Source: Mansonella perstans (lineage: Eukaryota; Nematoda; Chromadorea; Rhabditida; Onchocercidae). Taken from it: a stretch of DNA of 64,000 nucleotides. Numbering within the stretch: position 1 is the stretch's first letter; each line of letters begins with the position of its first letter. The translations under genes were made by a program, and so were the position numbers. The notes below the pieces were generated by a model. The model was not told where the DNA came from, did no database searches, and worked only from the letters and a program-made list of their open reading frames with translations. This document shows, one piece after another, positions 24,706 to 39,345 of the stretch. The stretch is taken from the NCBI GenBank assembly GCA_037074765.1, contig JBAMDO010000262.1, positions 1-64,000 on the forward strand. The letters are read 5' to 3'.

Positions 24706-27700
24706 TAAAATATCAGAACTTATCAATTAAGCGATTAATTGTTTAAATCATTCGTAATATTAATAAATATGGAATAATTATTTTTGAAAATTTGTGTCAA
24801 TAGTAATCAGAAAGACAGAAAAAAATTTAGGAAATAGAGTAAAAAGAAAGAAAAAGAACAAATAATTTGCATCTTGCAGATTGCCGGAAATTACTTCATT
24901 TATAATGAAATTCCGTATTTAAATGATAAATAATAGAAAATAAAAAAAGAAAAAAAAATAACAGAATGAAAAGAATTTGTTAATTTTCGCAAAACTAATA
25001 TTTCTGGAAAAATTGAAAATACTTTATTCAATTTAGATAAATCATAATGAATGATTATAGATTCTGCTTCCCGGAAATTTTCCTGAAATTATCCCACTGC
25101 TATTTAGATGAGACGAATAAGAAAGCGAACGAAAAAAAAGAAATTTATAAATGTACTGCGAAAAGTGAAATGTATGAAAAAATCGAAGTATATGAAACTG
25201 AAAAAAAATTTCTCCATCTCTTTGCTTCTCTCGCAATTTTCATTCGTTTCAATTTTCTTTTTTTGCGAATTTTTTCAACTTTTTTTTTGATTTTTCTATT
25301 ACTCTTTTTACGTGCTATTTTTTCACTGCTTTCTTTATATTTCTTTTTGCCTTCTTTTTTTCTTTTTCGATCTTTCCTGCTTTTTTTTTTACCAAATTAT
25401 TTCATTTTATCTCTAGAGGAAAATCAAATTTCATCTATTACAAGAGAAATTTGAATTTTAGCAAAAATTGCGCAATTTCTTTTAATACTCCAGATAAATG
25501 ATTACATTTAAATCTCCACAACGTTTTCCTGCAAATCAATTTATTAATCTCAGATGTCAACTGCAAATAAACTTTACACATCCACATGTGTGCGACATTA
25601 ACGCCGACATTAGCGACATCGTGGAATATTTTAATTACGAAATGAAAAACTACCATATCAGCTATCATAAGTTATCACGACATTTCGATCACTATCATTT
25701 TAATCTATTCATCATATAATAATCAAATAAAATGCTATAAAAAGAGCACAAAATGCATCCCCTCTTCGCCTCAGTAATTTATACAAATCCCCGCAGGATG
25801 AAAATAATCCTACTGACCATAATATGAAAAAAAAAAGATTCCATTTAATTTCCACGGTTTAGATTCACACTATTCTGCTAGTAGATCCAGAAAATTATTA
25901 GTATTTTGCCTGGCGCAAATTTTCACAATGAACCTTTGCCCGGAAAAAAAAATAAGAATTAAAAGAAATGAAATTATTTCTTCATAAAAAAAATCAATCA
26001 ATTCCAGAAAAAAACTCCACTTGTCATTCTAGCAGGATACTAGCGCGAGGGAAAAATTTAAAAAAAAAGACAAAAATTATTCATTTCTTTTGTTTATCCA
26101 AATTTTCAGCACTTGAAAGAATGCAATTTGAAATACAACAAACCCCCTCCTCCCACGAAACTCAAGCTACCTGAAACAGTCTATCATTTGAGCTAATAAG
26201 GATTTCCCGGATCAAGAAGGCAAGTTTTATCAAGAATAATTTGCATTCCTTTAAAAGATTAAACATAAATGCTTCCATACAAACCATACAGTATACGTAT
26301 ATCATAGATAAAATATCATGATAATGTAAACAGAGCTAGGTGTACAAGAAAAAAACAAAAATACCGTACAATAGGGATAATTATGGTTATGGCAACTTCC
26401 ATGGTCAATTGAATAAATTAAAAATTAATTCATAATCACAAAGAAAGGTTCGAAAGAACCATTAGAAAAGAAAAAAACTACAAAAAATACCAAAAAAATC
26501 TCAAAAACAATTCAATCTATTTGAACTTAGAACAAGCTGACTAATTAATTCCACACTATCCAATAAAGCTCAATAGTGTGGCTAAATAAAACAATAATGG
26601 CAAATATTGCAAGATTATTTCCGGATTTGGCATATATATATAAGAAACATTTTTAGGATATGATGTATCAGGGGACAATCAACCTGAGAAAGACCTTAAG
26701 CATGATATGCGATGCAAATAAGCTGCAAAAAATTCCCAGCAATCTTGAAAATTCCAAATATTCAAATAAGAGGTCAACTGTATATTTTTAATACATGCTA
26801 ATCAATAATCAATAATCAATCAATGCCTTGATCCTTCCTTGATCTTTATCTAATCAGATCTCTGAGATATACTGAAAGTAAGCTAATAAAGGGCTTTCCT
26901 CTTATAATTACTTTTTTATACTAAATGCATTCAGGTCGCAATAAATTAAGTTAATTAGCTCCAAGTAAAAAAAAGAAACAACAATATGTAATATTTAGAT
27001 AGTGCAAAGCAATATCACTGAGCTAATTTTTTAACAAAATTCAAAATGAGAAGAGATGAAAGATAAAATGATGCATGAAGGCGTAAAATTATACCTGTAC
27101 ATTCATCACAATGCTTAAACATAGAAGTTAAGCACAATGGAATTTTACAGAGTAACAGTATAGAAAAAAAAAAAAAAAGATAAAAAATGTAAAAGATTAC
27201 AAATTATAACGACTACAACAATTGATATTGGAAATTCATGAAATAAATCACAAAAAGTCTAATTTAATAAAGAAAAGAGAAGAAATGGTAATTAGTTAAT
27301 TAATTGTTGTTTTGAATGTGCTTTAAATTAAAAATTGCAATAACTTAACTCTAGCTTCAAGAATGCAAAACAACAAATAACCCTTTACGGATCTATGATA
27401 TCACAGATTGATTTAGGAAGAATATCGATTACCACCGATGATTTGATAAATGCTTACACTTAAACGAATGATCAAAAATTTCGATTTCTCAAAAGAGCGT
27501 AAGTCTTCAAAAATCTTGCAAAAATTCTGCTTAAATGAAAAAAATAGAATCCAAATAAACTGGCTTACATCAGAGTTCGCAAATTTTACTTACATTAGTT
27601 TTTTCAGTAAATCTCTCTAAATTCTAAACGATGAAATAAATTCATAAATTTTCTACATAACAAGAAAATAAAGGCAGTGATAATTTAAAATACTATAAAA

Positions 27701-27766
27701 ATTAAACCCTTTGTGAAGCTTGTAGCGCTTCTTGAAAAATGTAGAGAAAAACAAGCATCTATTAGA

Positions 27767-30700
27767 TTACATCAAATTACATTGCTCACGTCCTACAACG
27801 GCCGTATCACTTACCACTGAACAGCTATCTATTCCAACAAGATTATCACTAACTTCACCATTTTCTTGTGGTGGAGTAAATGTCGTCTTTATCAAATTCA
27901 TCGCTGCTGATGTTGACAGATGTTGAGTTGGCAGGGAATTAACGCTTCTTATAATGCCATTTGGTTCTGTATGGTCACCTGGTATAGAAGAGCATACTAG
28001 AAGGAATTGGATTTCGATTTCGAGGAGAAAACAAATGCAATGTATTCAGTTGTAAAAAGCAGCTTAATTCCTTAATTCATGCTATTCGCCAATAAAATAC
28101 CGCTTATATCCATTCTAATAACAAACTTTCAATTTTGTTTTCAATTGGAATATGTTGTGCAGATGGGAATCGAATGAGATGACGATTCTAGATTTTTGGT
28201 GAGTATTTAAAAAAAAAAAAAAAAAGAAACAGGAGACTTATGATACACAACTTTTCATCTCAAGTACTGAAAGCTTTTTATAAATAATCATCACTTCTTT
28301 AAAATCAAAAAAAGAACTCACCTAATTTAGGTGATATTCTTTGCTTAGTAACTGATAGTATTTCTTCCTCTAATATAGAAATTCCATTCATCTCCACATG
28401 TGAATTAATCGTTGATAACAAATTACTGTTGCAATAATCAGGTATAACAGATGATGCTTTGGTAACAATGTGCTCTTTACTTCTATCACCAATTAGTATG
28501 ATATGCCTCTTGTAAACATCGATTAGAGTTCGATATCCGAAACTGAAAATATTTCTTATTGTAAGTTTAAGTTTATTGCTTCTTAAGTATTTTTGAAGTT
28601 TGAATTACAATCAGCAAATGTTTGTTTAAGTTTGGCAAACCTAATCCATTTCTCTCAATGAAATTCAAGTACACAAAATCCTACCAACTAATTGAGGCCC
28701 AATTCTGTAACTGCTCCAACCCTTTATATAATTCGTCCACAGCATCTGGGCCAAAGCTTTGTAAAAATTTCTCTGAGAAATGTTTACTAAGAAATGCTAC
28801 ATCACGTCGTAATAAACACAGCTGAAAAAAGAACTGAAAATTCATCCTGATTATTCAAATATGCCATTATGTATAAAACAACTACTTCAAGCTCATTAAT
28901 TATTTTCCTTTCGCTTGTATTGCCAAAATTAGTCGGGATTGCTAACAGAAAATTATAGTACTATTAAGTTTATTTAGTGCCTTTAAAAATAAATTAGATT
29001 AATTAAAACTGTTAAATCGCTCAAAAACTGCTATAAAATATTATTCAAAATTTAAAAGTTTTGATGCAAACAACAAAACTGGAAATCCTTGCTATAAATA
29101 CTCGCTTCAATTCCTACATTAGAAATATCCTTCGGAACTGTTAAATATTCAGTACAGTGTTATCCTAATAAAGAAAAAATAAACATTAGATATAACTGAA
29201 CTTCAACTTCATGAAAAAGATTCATAAATACGGTGAAGAATTATTTAAAACATCGATCTAAATTCCATACCAATAATGTCCAACTGACGCAACCAGCTTC
29301 ATACATAACATCCAACATGTACTTCAATTCTAATTCACTTTCTTGTGATCCACGTGCAGCAACTTCACCACATATTTTTTCAAAACCTACAATTAAATAT
29401 TCAAAATATGCTTAATAATAACCTTCACATGTTTTATATTGTTACAATGCAGTAATTTCAGAATATATTTGGCACTTATCTGCATACAGTAAGTGCATAC
29501 AGTAAACTTCATGCAAAAGCAAATTCTACTTTCGTCTTTCCGCATTTCTTTTTTTTTTTAAAGCTTTAAGAAAATTAAAAGTAACCTTCCCAATCACAAC
29601 ACGAATTTGAAAGACTTTCTGCGGAAATCGTACTTAACGTGGACTGTCTACACATAGATGATAGTTCTTTTCTGTCTGCAACAAATACTGAAATTAACAT
29701 TGACACTGCTAACTCAGATCAAAATTATTAGTCAGAAAAACTATATCACATTTATGATACATATAGTAATACCTTCCTTATCATCGACCGATACCGAGTT
29801 TGAATCCGCACAAACAACTGATGTACTTCGTTGCTGTTCCTCAGTTTTTAATGAAATATTACTATTGGCAGTAGATAGCGCTAAAAAAAACGAAAAAAAA
29901 AATTATATAAAACATAATTCGAATAAGCGAATCCACGATTGTGCGTTAAACATAATAAACAGTTTTTAACAAAATTCATAACAAAATTCCTTGAATTAAA
30001 AAGGCATTCCTAGTCTTCACTTTTTTTTCATTCTTTTGATCCACTCATTAGCCTTAAACATCAGCGGAATTTATTGCACGGCTTTAAGCTTCTTTGTAAA
30101 AATATAAATTTTTAAAAACCCGTTCGAAATTCTTCAACAACTTACACTGTAAGCTATCCAACGATGCAGTACTTGGCGAAATTTTTATACCTTCAATTTG
30201 CTTTGTTAATTGTTCTACAATACTTTGACTGACCAGTGGATAAGGCCATTTGAACTGTGCATGCAATCTCATCAAAGCTAATGGAAAATCACTAATCCGT
30301 GCTATACTGTATCGTTGCATTCGAAGCCAACCTATTAAATTAAAATCCAAATAAGCAGCAAATGCACCTGAAATGGAAAAATTAATTACAATTATGATGC
30401 CATTCTAGCAAGTTTTCAAACAAATTTGTATTTAACATATTCCAAGACCAGTGCAAATATTGAAAAAATCTCGCTTAAAATCTTGAACAACGATAAAGTC
30501 AGAACAAGGAATAGTTTTGCTATTAGAACGGTACAAACACAGCTTTTTCTTTATTCTTATAAAAAAAATGCTGACCTAAATCCCGGATGCTGCAATCTTC
30601 CAGCAAATAAACAGCATGCTTATCCAAAACATCATCTAGATAAGTTGACATTGAACTATTAACACTTCCTGGACTTAAAGATGCATCGCAAGAACTTGTT

Positions 30701-33298
30701 TTCAACACTTTCTTTCCAATTGATTCTCTCCGCTCCGATGGACTGTTGCATCTACCATCCTGCTGTGACGTTTTCGATCTTTTTATCATACCTTTAAATG
30801 ATTAATTTTATCTTTTATTTATATGCATGGAAGTTTGACCGACTATGTGACTATCTTTTTACTTTTAAAAATTTGTCAAAAATACTTAATGATACACAGT
30901 TAACTGGAAACCATTGAGTTTTTTTTACAAGTCATTTGGATTTTAGGAAAAATTAACCATATTAATTCACCTGAAGCGGTGTAGCTTCCAAAAACAAATG
31001 AATCTGTTTCTTCACTATCATCTGTAGACATGCATGTCGAAATCCGTGATACTACACTGCCTACGTTCCGACGTGGTTTCTGATATGGTGGAGTTCGTGG
31101 CGGATCATCAATATCAGATGGATCGATTGCGCGAAGAAAGCGAACAATATCTCGTGCTATTATCCATTGTCCTTTCGAAAGTGCTTCTTCCAGCAATATT
31201 GTTGCATGCTTTAAATAACAACGTTATAATTTTCTTTGATCCCTTGATTTCTTTTACAAATTTAAAGAATTCAACGAATAATATATGCTCATTTCATCGA
31301 ACATCAATCTTAAATGCATCATATTGTTGATAGCGAACTACTTCTCTTACCTAGACTTGGTGATCAATGGAATGCAATTTATTTTGCATTTATAATATAT
31401 TTATCACCACAATAATTAGATGACTAATTATTACGACTGTAAATAAAAGGAACAAGATATATGAAAGCAATATGAAAGTAAATTGGTTCAAATTCAATAA
31501 CGAACCTCCTGACTGGCTGAGCTGCTTTCCATATTTTGGAGAATGATGAAAAAGCTGACTGCAGTTTCAAGTTGCCCATCATTGATGCATTTCTCGAAAA
31601 GCTCACGTGGATGGCCTGTTACACCGAATAAAGCAGGCCAAAGAGCCAATTCAGTTTTCCGGGCACAATGTGCGATCGTTTGCAGATAATTCGGAAATTC
31701 TTCGATAAAAGCTACTACACGAGGTAACAATGGATCTGTAAAAATATATACATTTACTCTATTCAATCTTATTATATGATTTTATCTTGTTAAATGAAGA
31801 CTCATTTGCTAAATGATAATAGCTAAAATCGACTGATAAGAAATTATTCACTTTAGAATAAAAGTCATAAACCAAATTTTATATGAAAATGTAACTTTCA
31901 CTTGGATTTGGGAACTTTAAAAAACCTGGTATTGGTTCCGAAGAAGTTGCTTCTTCCTCTAATACATTATGCAATAGCAACTCCAACACGTGACCGAAGT
32001 ATGGCAGCTGATTACAAGTAGCAGCAATTTGCAGTGCATACACACCAAGATTTCGCTTCAAAAGTTGTCGCAATAGATGGTGCAGGAAAACCTGGAAAAC
32101 TGCATTCCACAGTATATTTTTTTTTGAGAAAAAGAAAATATTTTTATTTTTCTGAGAAAAAGTCGACAATACTGAATAAATTAAAGATAATGGAGAAACT
32201 TTTTTGTCACTCTCGTAGGTGAATACAAAACACCAGCACATATCTTTTGAACCCTTAATATAAGTTAAAAACTGCAACCAACAGATATTATTTTATCAAT
32301 TTCATGGCATTAACTTGCCTCGCTTTTCCGATGTAAATTATATATTGGCAGATGCTTCGATTGCTTTTCATCCGAATATGCTGGATAACTTTCTACACCA
32401 ACCGCTAAGCAATCTCGGCTGCATATTACTAGAAATGAGATTACAGTATTAAAGTACGGTTCGAATTTACTCAATCATAATCTCAAGAAATTTAGTTTTG
32501 AAGGAAAATTTTTAAAGTCTTGGACAAATTCTCAAAAAAAGCCGATTATAAAGATTTCTGTACCATTAAGAAAAATGAAGTGAAACCTAGTGGAGCGATG
32601 CCCAATTCGAAAGGTAACATAATACGTTTGCTGATGAATGAGTGGCATGAACTGTACTTAGTATCACTGGTCTGCTGAGCGTTGAATAACGGCATCCAAA
32701 CCTTAAGTCAAGCAAGTAAAAGTGAAAATTACTGGGTTCTACAAATAACAAACAAAAATTATAAGTCATGGATGAAATGCTAAAATATAAAATGCAAACG
32801 AACTTTCATTCCTTTCGCTCCACAATTCAGCCACAATGCATGTGTTAGATGTGGTTTCTGATAGAACATATTGCTAGCTTCATCAGCAACATCATGCCAG
32901 ATTTGTTCCACATATGATGCAATTAGCATAGGTCGACTTAACTGAACATAAAGGAAATAATTTCGATATGACAGACTGAAGCATAGCCAATAACAAAACA
33001 GACTATCACTTAGAAGATAATAAAACAAACTAAATTAGAATGAGTGAGTATTCTGGCTACTTATTTTGATTTTTAAAGAACAGTTACAAATTATTAAAAA
33101 ATGCTCAAACTGAAGTTCCAGATCAATTCATTAGTTGGTAAACTTTTGAAATCAGTTTTTCATTTAAATTTTTCAAGTCGCTCATTTAGTAGAGTCCTTT
33201 ATTTCTTACATTTGAAGTTTACTTCAGATGCTCCATGAGAACTTGGCACCAGTTATGGTCAGCAATATAAATCTTCGAAACCCAAAGATACAGATCTA

Positions 33299-33338
<40 letters not shown>

Positions 33339-36300
33339 AAAGGGACTCCGTCATCATCTGATGAATCACTCGTGATGCTATCTCGTTTCACAGGGTTCAA
33401 CATTATGAGTCTGCCACAAATATTCATAAAAATCGTGTCTATACCATCACAAAACTTTATTTCTGTAATAAATTAATTCTCGGTGTATCAGCAAAAAATA
33501 TCCAGCGACTAAAAGAATAAAATGAAAATGATCACCGAAAATAAAAAAATATAACGCTTGAAGCCATAATCAGAAACCAACTAGACTCATGATTTAATGA
33601 TGCTGCTTCCACGGACAGGACACAAGCTGCGTGCGGCACTATATCTTGAACACGTATTTCCGCACATCTAGAATTCATTTGCTCTAAAATTTTGATTTTT
33701 TTTTATCACAATTAACTACGAACTTCTTTAAAGATACTTCCCGGGAATATGAAACTAGATTTGTATAAACCCTTGCAGTAGTACTCTTACACATAGCATC
33801 AGCAACATCTAACCTATTAAAATGAAATCTAAAATCCAACAAAAGAAAAGTCAGACGAAATGTTGTGCTATCAGCTCCATCTCATGATCAGTTTAAAAAT
33901 AATCATTGCTCCCTAGAAGTACCTGTCTATCCGAACTAGCGGTTGCTCATTCTTGGTATTCTTTTCCAGAGAAAGAGTAAAAATAAATATGCATGAATCC
34001 ACATCGAAAGTTACCATTTTATTTTGTCTGCAAATAAAAAAATAAATCTAAACGGTCAAATAATAGTGCAGAAAAATAAACCAAGAAATACAAAGCAAAA
34101 AAACTTCCAGAACTTTTGTTGTTACTCACCGACGACTTAAAAGAAGCATTCTTGAATTAACCGAATGCCGTATGCAAAACTGATTATTTAACTGATTTTT
34201 CAGTGGGTAGATACGTAATTCCTCCTTAGAACGATCAATATCGTAACAGGCTATCACCACATACTCCTCCCAAATAGTCATTCCACCAGTTACCAGCATA
34301 TCTCTTTCCTGAACTGCGCATGGTAATTTTTATTAATTTTTAAAATTTTCCACAAATCTAAACTGCTTATGTGAAACAAAAAAAAGTTAAGCAAAGAAGC
34401 ATGATGATTTAAATAGATTAATAAATTACTGGCTTATTAGTTCTACTAACTTATTAATACTCCTAAAATATTTCTAGCAATAATTTTTCAGTGTTACCTT
34501 TATCTCTATTCATTACTCTTGTTGAATGCCGTTTACAGCAAGGCTATTATATAAATTAATTCCCTTAATCTAGAATAGATAGCAACAATGAGATGTAGAA
34601 AAATAATAAAACGACTAGCAATTAAATTTCTCAAAAAAATACAAAAAACAAATGAAATTATAGTCGGAATTTCACCTGTGATTCATTGCCGAACATGCGC
34701 CATCTATGTGTTATTAAATTATGATGGATGAAACCTCGTGCACCCGCAACAACAAGCCACTGTCCATGATCATCCATTTCAGCTAACTAAACTATTATAG
34801 TATATTGATAATTCAATGTAAAAATGCCTTAAAAGAAAAAAGAATATTCTATTCAAAATAAAACTGAAAAGCCAAAACTCAGCAACATATAGCTTAAATC
34901 CGTCATCATTGCTCAGCTGCTATTAATCATATCATCAACTGCCAAACAAGCCAAGTTGTCGGGGATCATATTACAATAATATAATTATGTATATGACGTT
35001 GTTTTGTAATAATTCAAGACTTATAATTCATAAAAAATTGTTCGGAGCATTTTATAAGTGATTCGAAACATTATATTTAATATACTGCATAATTATTATT
35101 TCATTAGAGTTATTTCCGTTCATAACCGTTCTATCTCGTGACCCCAGAACTATTTCCTTTCTATTATTCATCATTTTCTCAGAATTATTTTCCTTTCTAA
35201 TTGGTGTATTGGTGAACTCAGAACTTAAAATTATTTCCTTTGTAATCTTTTTTGTAATCGTCATCTCTGTAGCCGTTTTTAATTTGATTGATTAAAAGTG
35301 CTGAATACATTCTGTACATAAATATAAACAGAGGAAATAGATCAGTTAGTTCAGTTCTGTGAGACATTAAATTTTTGTGTCCCAAACATAATCGTATTTT
35401 TCTCTTTGTTAATAAACTACGCATTTCATCAATAATATCAAGCTTCTTTTGATTTTAAGTAACAAAAGAAATTTTATTAACCATTTTCCCTAATCCAATT
35501 AATAAAATAAAAGTTTTTTCAACACCAGTTACCATAAAATTGATTGTTTTAATGATAGCACTATATGGTTTACAATATATACTTACTCTAATTGGCCAAT
35601 TCAGTGATAAGTAATTATTCGGCACCGAAAGTACATGCCAAATGCTGTGTGGAGCGTTAACACTTTGCTCTCGCTCTTTTGCAGCACTTAGATAGATATG
35701 ACTGCTTGAAAGAAAAATAATCCTATCTGTACTTTCCTGAAATTAAATCACAGACTTTACTTGCTCCAAATATACAGAATTTACCATAAAATAATAACCA
35801 CAAATAAAGGTAAACAATTACACAAGTACCCTAGCAACAGATTGAAAAAATAACAAAGCAAACTCTTGACAACTCGAAGTGAAAGAATTAACCAAGCAAC
35901 TAGAAAACATTCTTGAGAAACATCTCATCAGTAGTTGAAATTTCAATCATATCTTTAATATATACTGTGCAAGAAATTTAAGAAGAAAAAAACTTACGAC
36001 GCCACTTGAATTCACAGAATGCGCAATAGGCAATACATGTAATCCCGCATCGGTAGCTAACCATAAACTAAATCCTTCTGGACCCCAATCAACCCAGTAA
36101 CATGAATTGGCAGCAGAAATGCTTCTGGAATTTTTTATGCTGCAGTAAAAACAGAATTGAAACTCACAGTACAAAAAAAAAACCGGATCCATTTAAATTG
36201 CCATCAATGAGACAAAAAACCATGTTACATATTACAAATTATAAATATTTTGTAAAATAAAACCTGCCACTGAACGATTCAAGAGAGCACCACAATTGAG

Positions 36301-38897
36301 CACCAAAGGAGCTAAATATCGCTACAACGGGTACTGTATTCGAGCTGGTTGCACGCCCATTATTGCACAATAATGGTGACCAGACAACTGCTAATGCTGT
36401 TCCCTGTGCATAACACTCTACACGTCGTACTCGATCCATTCGATTCAATAATTCTTAATTTGATCAATTTTTGTAAATGAAAGGGAAAATGAAACTTGTT
36501 GTGACATTGAATAACAGCAACCTATGTCACATTTCCAAATAGAGCTTTTAATTACAATTATTCATAAAGATTGATTAGCTCAACATAACAATTGTACTAA
36601 ACCTGGTCCATTCTTGACCTGAAGTGTTACACGAAATGCATGTGTTAATGAGCCATTAGCATCGTCCAAGTGAAAAGCAGTAATATCACCACTGAAACCA
36701 GAGAAAATTTGTTAAAAAAACCAAGGTATGCATTTAAATTTTGAAAACTTCAAATGTTAACTGATAAAGTTTCCAAGAACCATACTTTTTACATCCATAA
36801 ACAACCAATCGATATTTATGGTTTGCTGCGGTACAAACAGCATCGTTCAACTGCATTGCCCATACTCCTAAGAGTTCCTGAAAATAATTAATGAATTAAA
36901 CTTCAGTACACTTCAAAGCAGTATTAGAGAAGCAAATGCCGCTGATTTGTTGTATCCTACGATTATTCAGCTCCGCTTCTCCCAGTTACAGCATTACAAC
37001 CGTTCACTAGATATGACTTTATAATTGTGCTGGGAAAGAGGCCCCATGTAGTCATACAATAGCAGTAGTCCATTACCGGTTCGGCTGTCAATAATTCATA
37101 ATTTTTGATAAATTAGAAACTGATGAAATGACGAATATTCCTAAAGTATGGATGACTTTAAATGTTACCTTTGGAAGAAACCTGGAAGACGGTGATGTCA
37201 GCAAAGCAGCAGTACCATTAGAAAGTACTATGGAAAATCCACCGATAAGAGGAGCATACGCCATATCAACAACATGCACGCCTGCTTCAAGTACATGTTC
37301 AGCTAAAAAAAAATGAATATAAAAACACGAAAAAATATTAGCTAAAAAATAACAAGAAATGATTTGATCATTTTTGGAAACAACTGTTATGAAGAAAAAC
37401 ATGATACATTTATTTCTTTTCTGTATTAGCTTACTTTTAGACTGCAACTGATCGACAGCAAATGAAACATCAAATAAGTGAAACGAAGAAGTGTCAACAA
37501 CACCTTCCCATGATATACGATGAAACCATCCATCTTGCAAACAAACAAACAGATCTTCCCGGGAAGGGACGACACTAGAAACAATAAAATCAGCTTAAGT
37601 CACTTGATCTAAAACCAATTTTGATATAGTTGAAATAGTTAAAGTGAAAATTTCAAATACGTTTGACTGTATTAAATTTATACAAACTGTGATTCCCTAC
37701 GTTTACTTATATAACTGACGCTAATTTACTTATATAACTGCAATGTAAATTTTTAATTTCTGAGGTAATATTAGAAATACCAACCATGTCGCTGGACTGT
37801 CAAGTCGTGCAACAACCGATAAATATACTCCAGTTTTTGGCCTTTTTTCATGAATAAATAATTCTTGCGAAGTACGCCTTAAATTCGCTTCACATGGATC
37901 AGTTAAATTAAAAAACTGTTTGTCTGATGATATTTCCAGTCGATATAACAATAGGCAATTTTTGGAAGTCTGAAAAACAGAACTGGAAAACAATTCCTAC
38001 TCACTTTTCTCGATTTTAATAATGACCGAGAAAATGGATAATGCTGAGAACAGAATTTCAGAATAAAAGTTAAAGAAACTTCAGATCAATGGTCTCTTTA
38101 AAAAAAAAAGAGAACGGATTGTTATGGCAAATAAGAACTTCTTTTTTCCAGAAACACTGCATTTTCTCGAAATGTATGTTTTCGAATAGTACAGTAATCT
38201 TTTATGGACAAATGTTAGCCCTCTGAAAAACTCTTGCATTGTTTGCATTCACTTACTTAGCTCAACACACTCATTACCATTTGTGACTTATATCCTTCTT
38301 AAATTTGAAAAAAAAAAACGGACACGAACCGTGAAACAAATTGCTGACGAATCATACCGCCAATACACTTTTCGGTATTCACCCTGCCGATCTACATCTT
38401 CTTCAGATCGTCTGAATGAGCAAAGCAATAGTTGAGGCTAAAACAGAAAAATGATCACAAATTCAATTGTTAATCCAATGAATTTTGCTTCCCTGCAATT
38501 ATTAGAATAAGCAAGAGATAAAAAAATGGGAGAATACAATCAGTGTTCCCGAAATCAGATAAGATTAAGTAATTATATGAAAAAATCTTTTAAATTTGGA
38601 TTATTTCCACAATATGGCCAAACATATAACAAGTTTTTCAATAATGAGCCATTTTCTCTCTTCCATTATCAGTTTTGATCTTATAAACCTCAGCAGTTAA
38701 AAAAAAAAAGTGATAAAAAAGTATGAATTAGAAAAAGAAGTAGCACTGACATGCGCCAAATATACGTAAAGAATAGATGAGGTAACGGCAACAAAAAGCG
38801 TTTTATCACGATTTCCGACGACGCAAAATACATGCGATTCCTGATTTTCATCACTTTTACTACATCCTGGTAATCGTAAGTTATGTTCGCTACCATC
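27767..38897 (-). CDS. RIC1: RIC1 homolog, Rab6 guanine-nucleotide-exchange complex subunit (5' end incomplete)
   Basis: About 30 exons on the reverse strand: 38897-38751, 38437-38330, 37969-37785, 37574-37435, 37302-37169, 36877-36786, 36691-36603, 36453-36264, 36139-35998, 35736-35587, 34786-34676, 34308-34130, 34027-33923, 33667-33582, 33438-33335, 32941-32804, 32701-32587, 32428-32319, 32271-32200, 32091-31926, 31735-31506, 31208-30971, 30791-30576, 30367-30146, 29880-29773, 29687-29586, 29386-29271, 28821-28685, 28542-28322, and 27996-27815 read on to TAA at 27767-27769. Phase is kept at every junction; total about 1,460 residues (human RIC1 ~1,420). The N-terminal half forms the WD40-like propeller ([33 protein letters not shown]). 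The RIC1 domain follows ([55 protein letters not shown]). Partnered with RGP1 it activates Rab6 at the Golgi in known systems. No Met exists in the first two exons, so a short first coding exon upstream is missing from the model. Confidence 0.93.
33306..33334. repeat. Poly-A/T run of about 28 nt beside a RIC1 splice donor
   Basis: An uninterrupted A run on the plus strand ends directly at the reverse-strand donor of exon 33438-33335, so the intron begins G-T followed by a long T tract. Confidence 0.9.
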
Positions 38898-39345
38898 CTG
38901 AAAAAATCAAACAAGTATAACACTTGCAGTGCTAGGATGCGAAGTAAATTCTATAGTTTATCTGATAAAAAAATTACTCCCCTAATTTCTAAACATTTCC
39001 ACAGCTGTCCTAAAGAAAATTATTATTAGAACTGTTTCATATTTTCTAATAATGGAAACTGTTTAAGATGCAAAGATGACAACAGACATCTCTTATGATA
39101 TAGGTAAAACACCAGTAAGAACCTGAAGATAATCAAATAGAACATAAAAATGTCATGAGATATCCAAGCTTCAAAACTTGAATTAAAATGATGAAGCAAT
39201 GAAATATTCTGTGTAAATAACTAAGATTTTAGAAGAAAATTTGAAGACGAACGAAATGCAGAATAAATGGAATGCCTATTGCAACCATAACGCATGACAA
39301 GCAAAAGAAAATAGCATAAGAATGAAAGAATATTAGAACTTCGAT

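Larger units (their letters stand above)
19971..27766. other. Gene desert of about 7.8 kb between prominin and RIC1
   Basis: No exon chain or conserved domain found on either strand. It contains repeats (20940-21230; 22280-22345; a pair at 24261 and 24628), a 17-20 nt A run near 23112, and Phe/Lys/Ile-rich open frames such as 25047-25454 that come from T-rich DNA. The last few hundred bases are likely RIC1 3' UTR on the reverse strand. Confidence 0.55.

Noticed and set aside
25047..25454. 135-residue open frame, plus strand
   Set aside because: Phe/Leu/Ile-rich product of T-rich DNA, no domain, no signal of selection or splicing; the antisense strand is equally open.
25438..25719. Overlapping open frames on both strands with mixed composition
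   Set aside because: The patch is less repetitive than its surroundings, but no family, splice context or start signal could be seen; left as unexplained.
38690..38923. 77-residue minus-strand frame starting [10 protein letters not shown]
   Set aside because: Shadow frame of the first RIC1 exon. The adjacent frame ([17 protein letters not shown]) aligns to RIC1 and splices in phase at both recognised sides.
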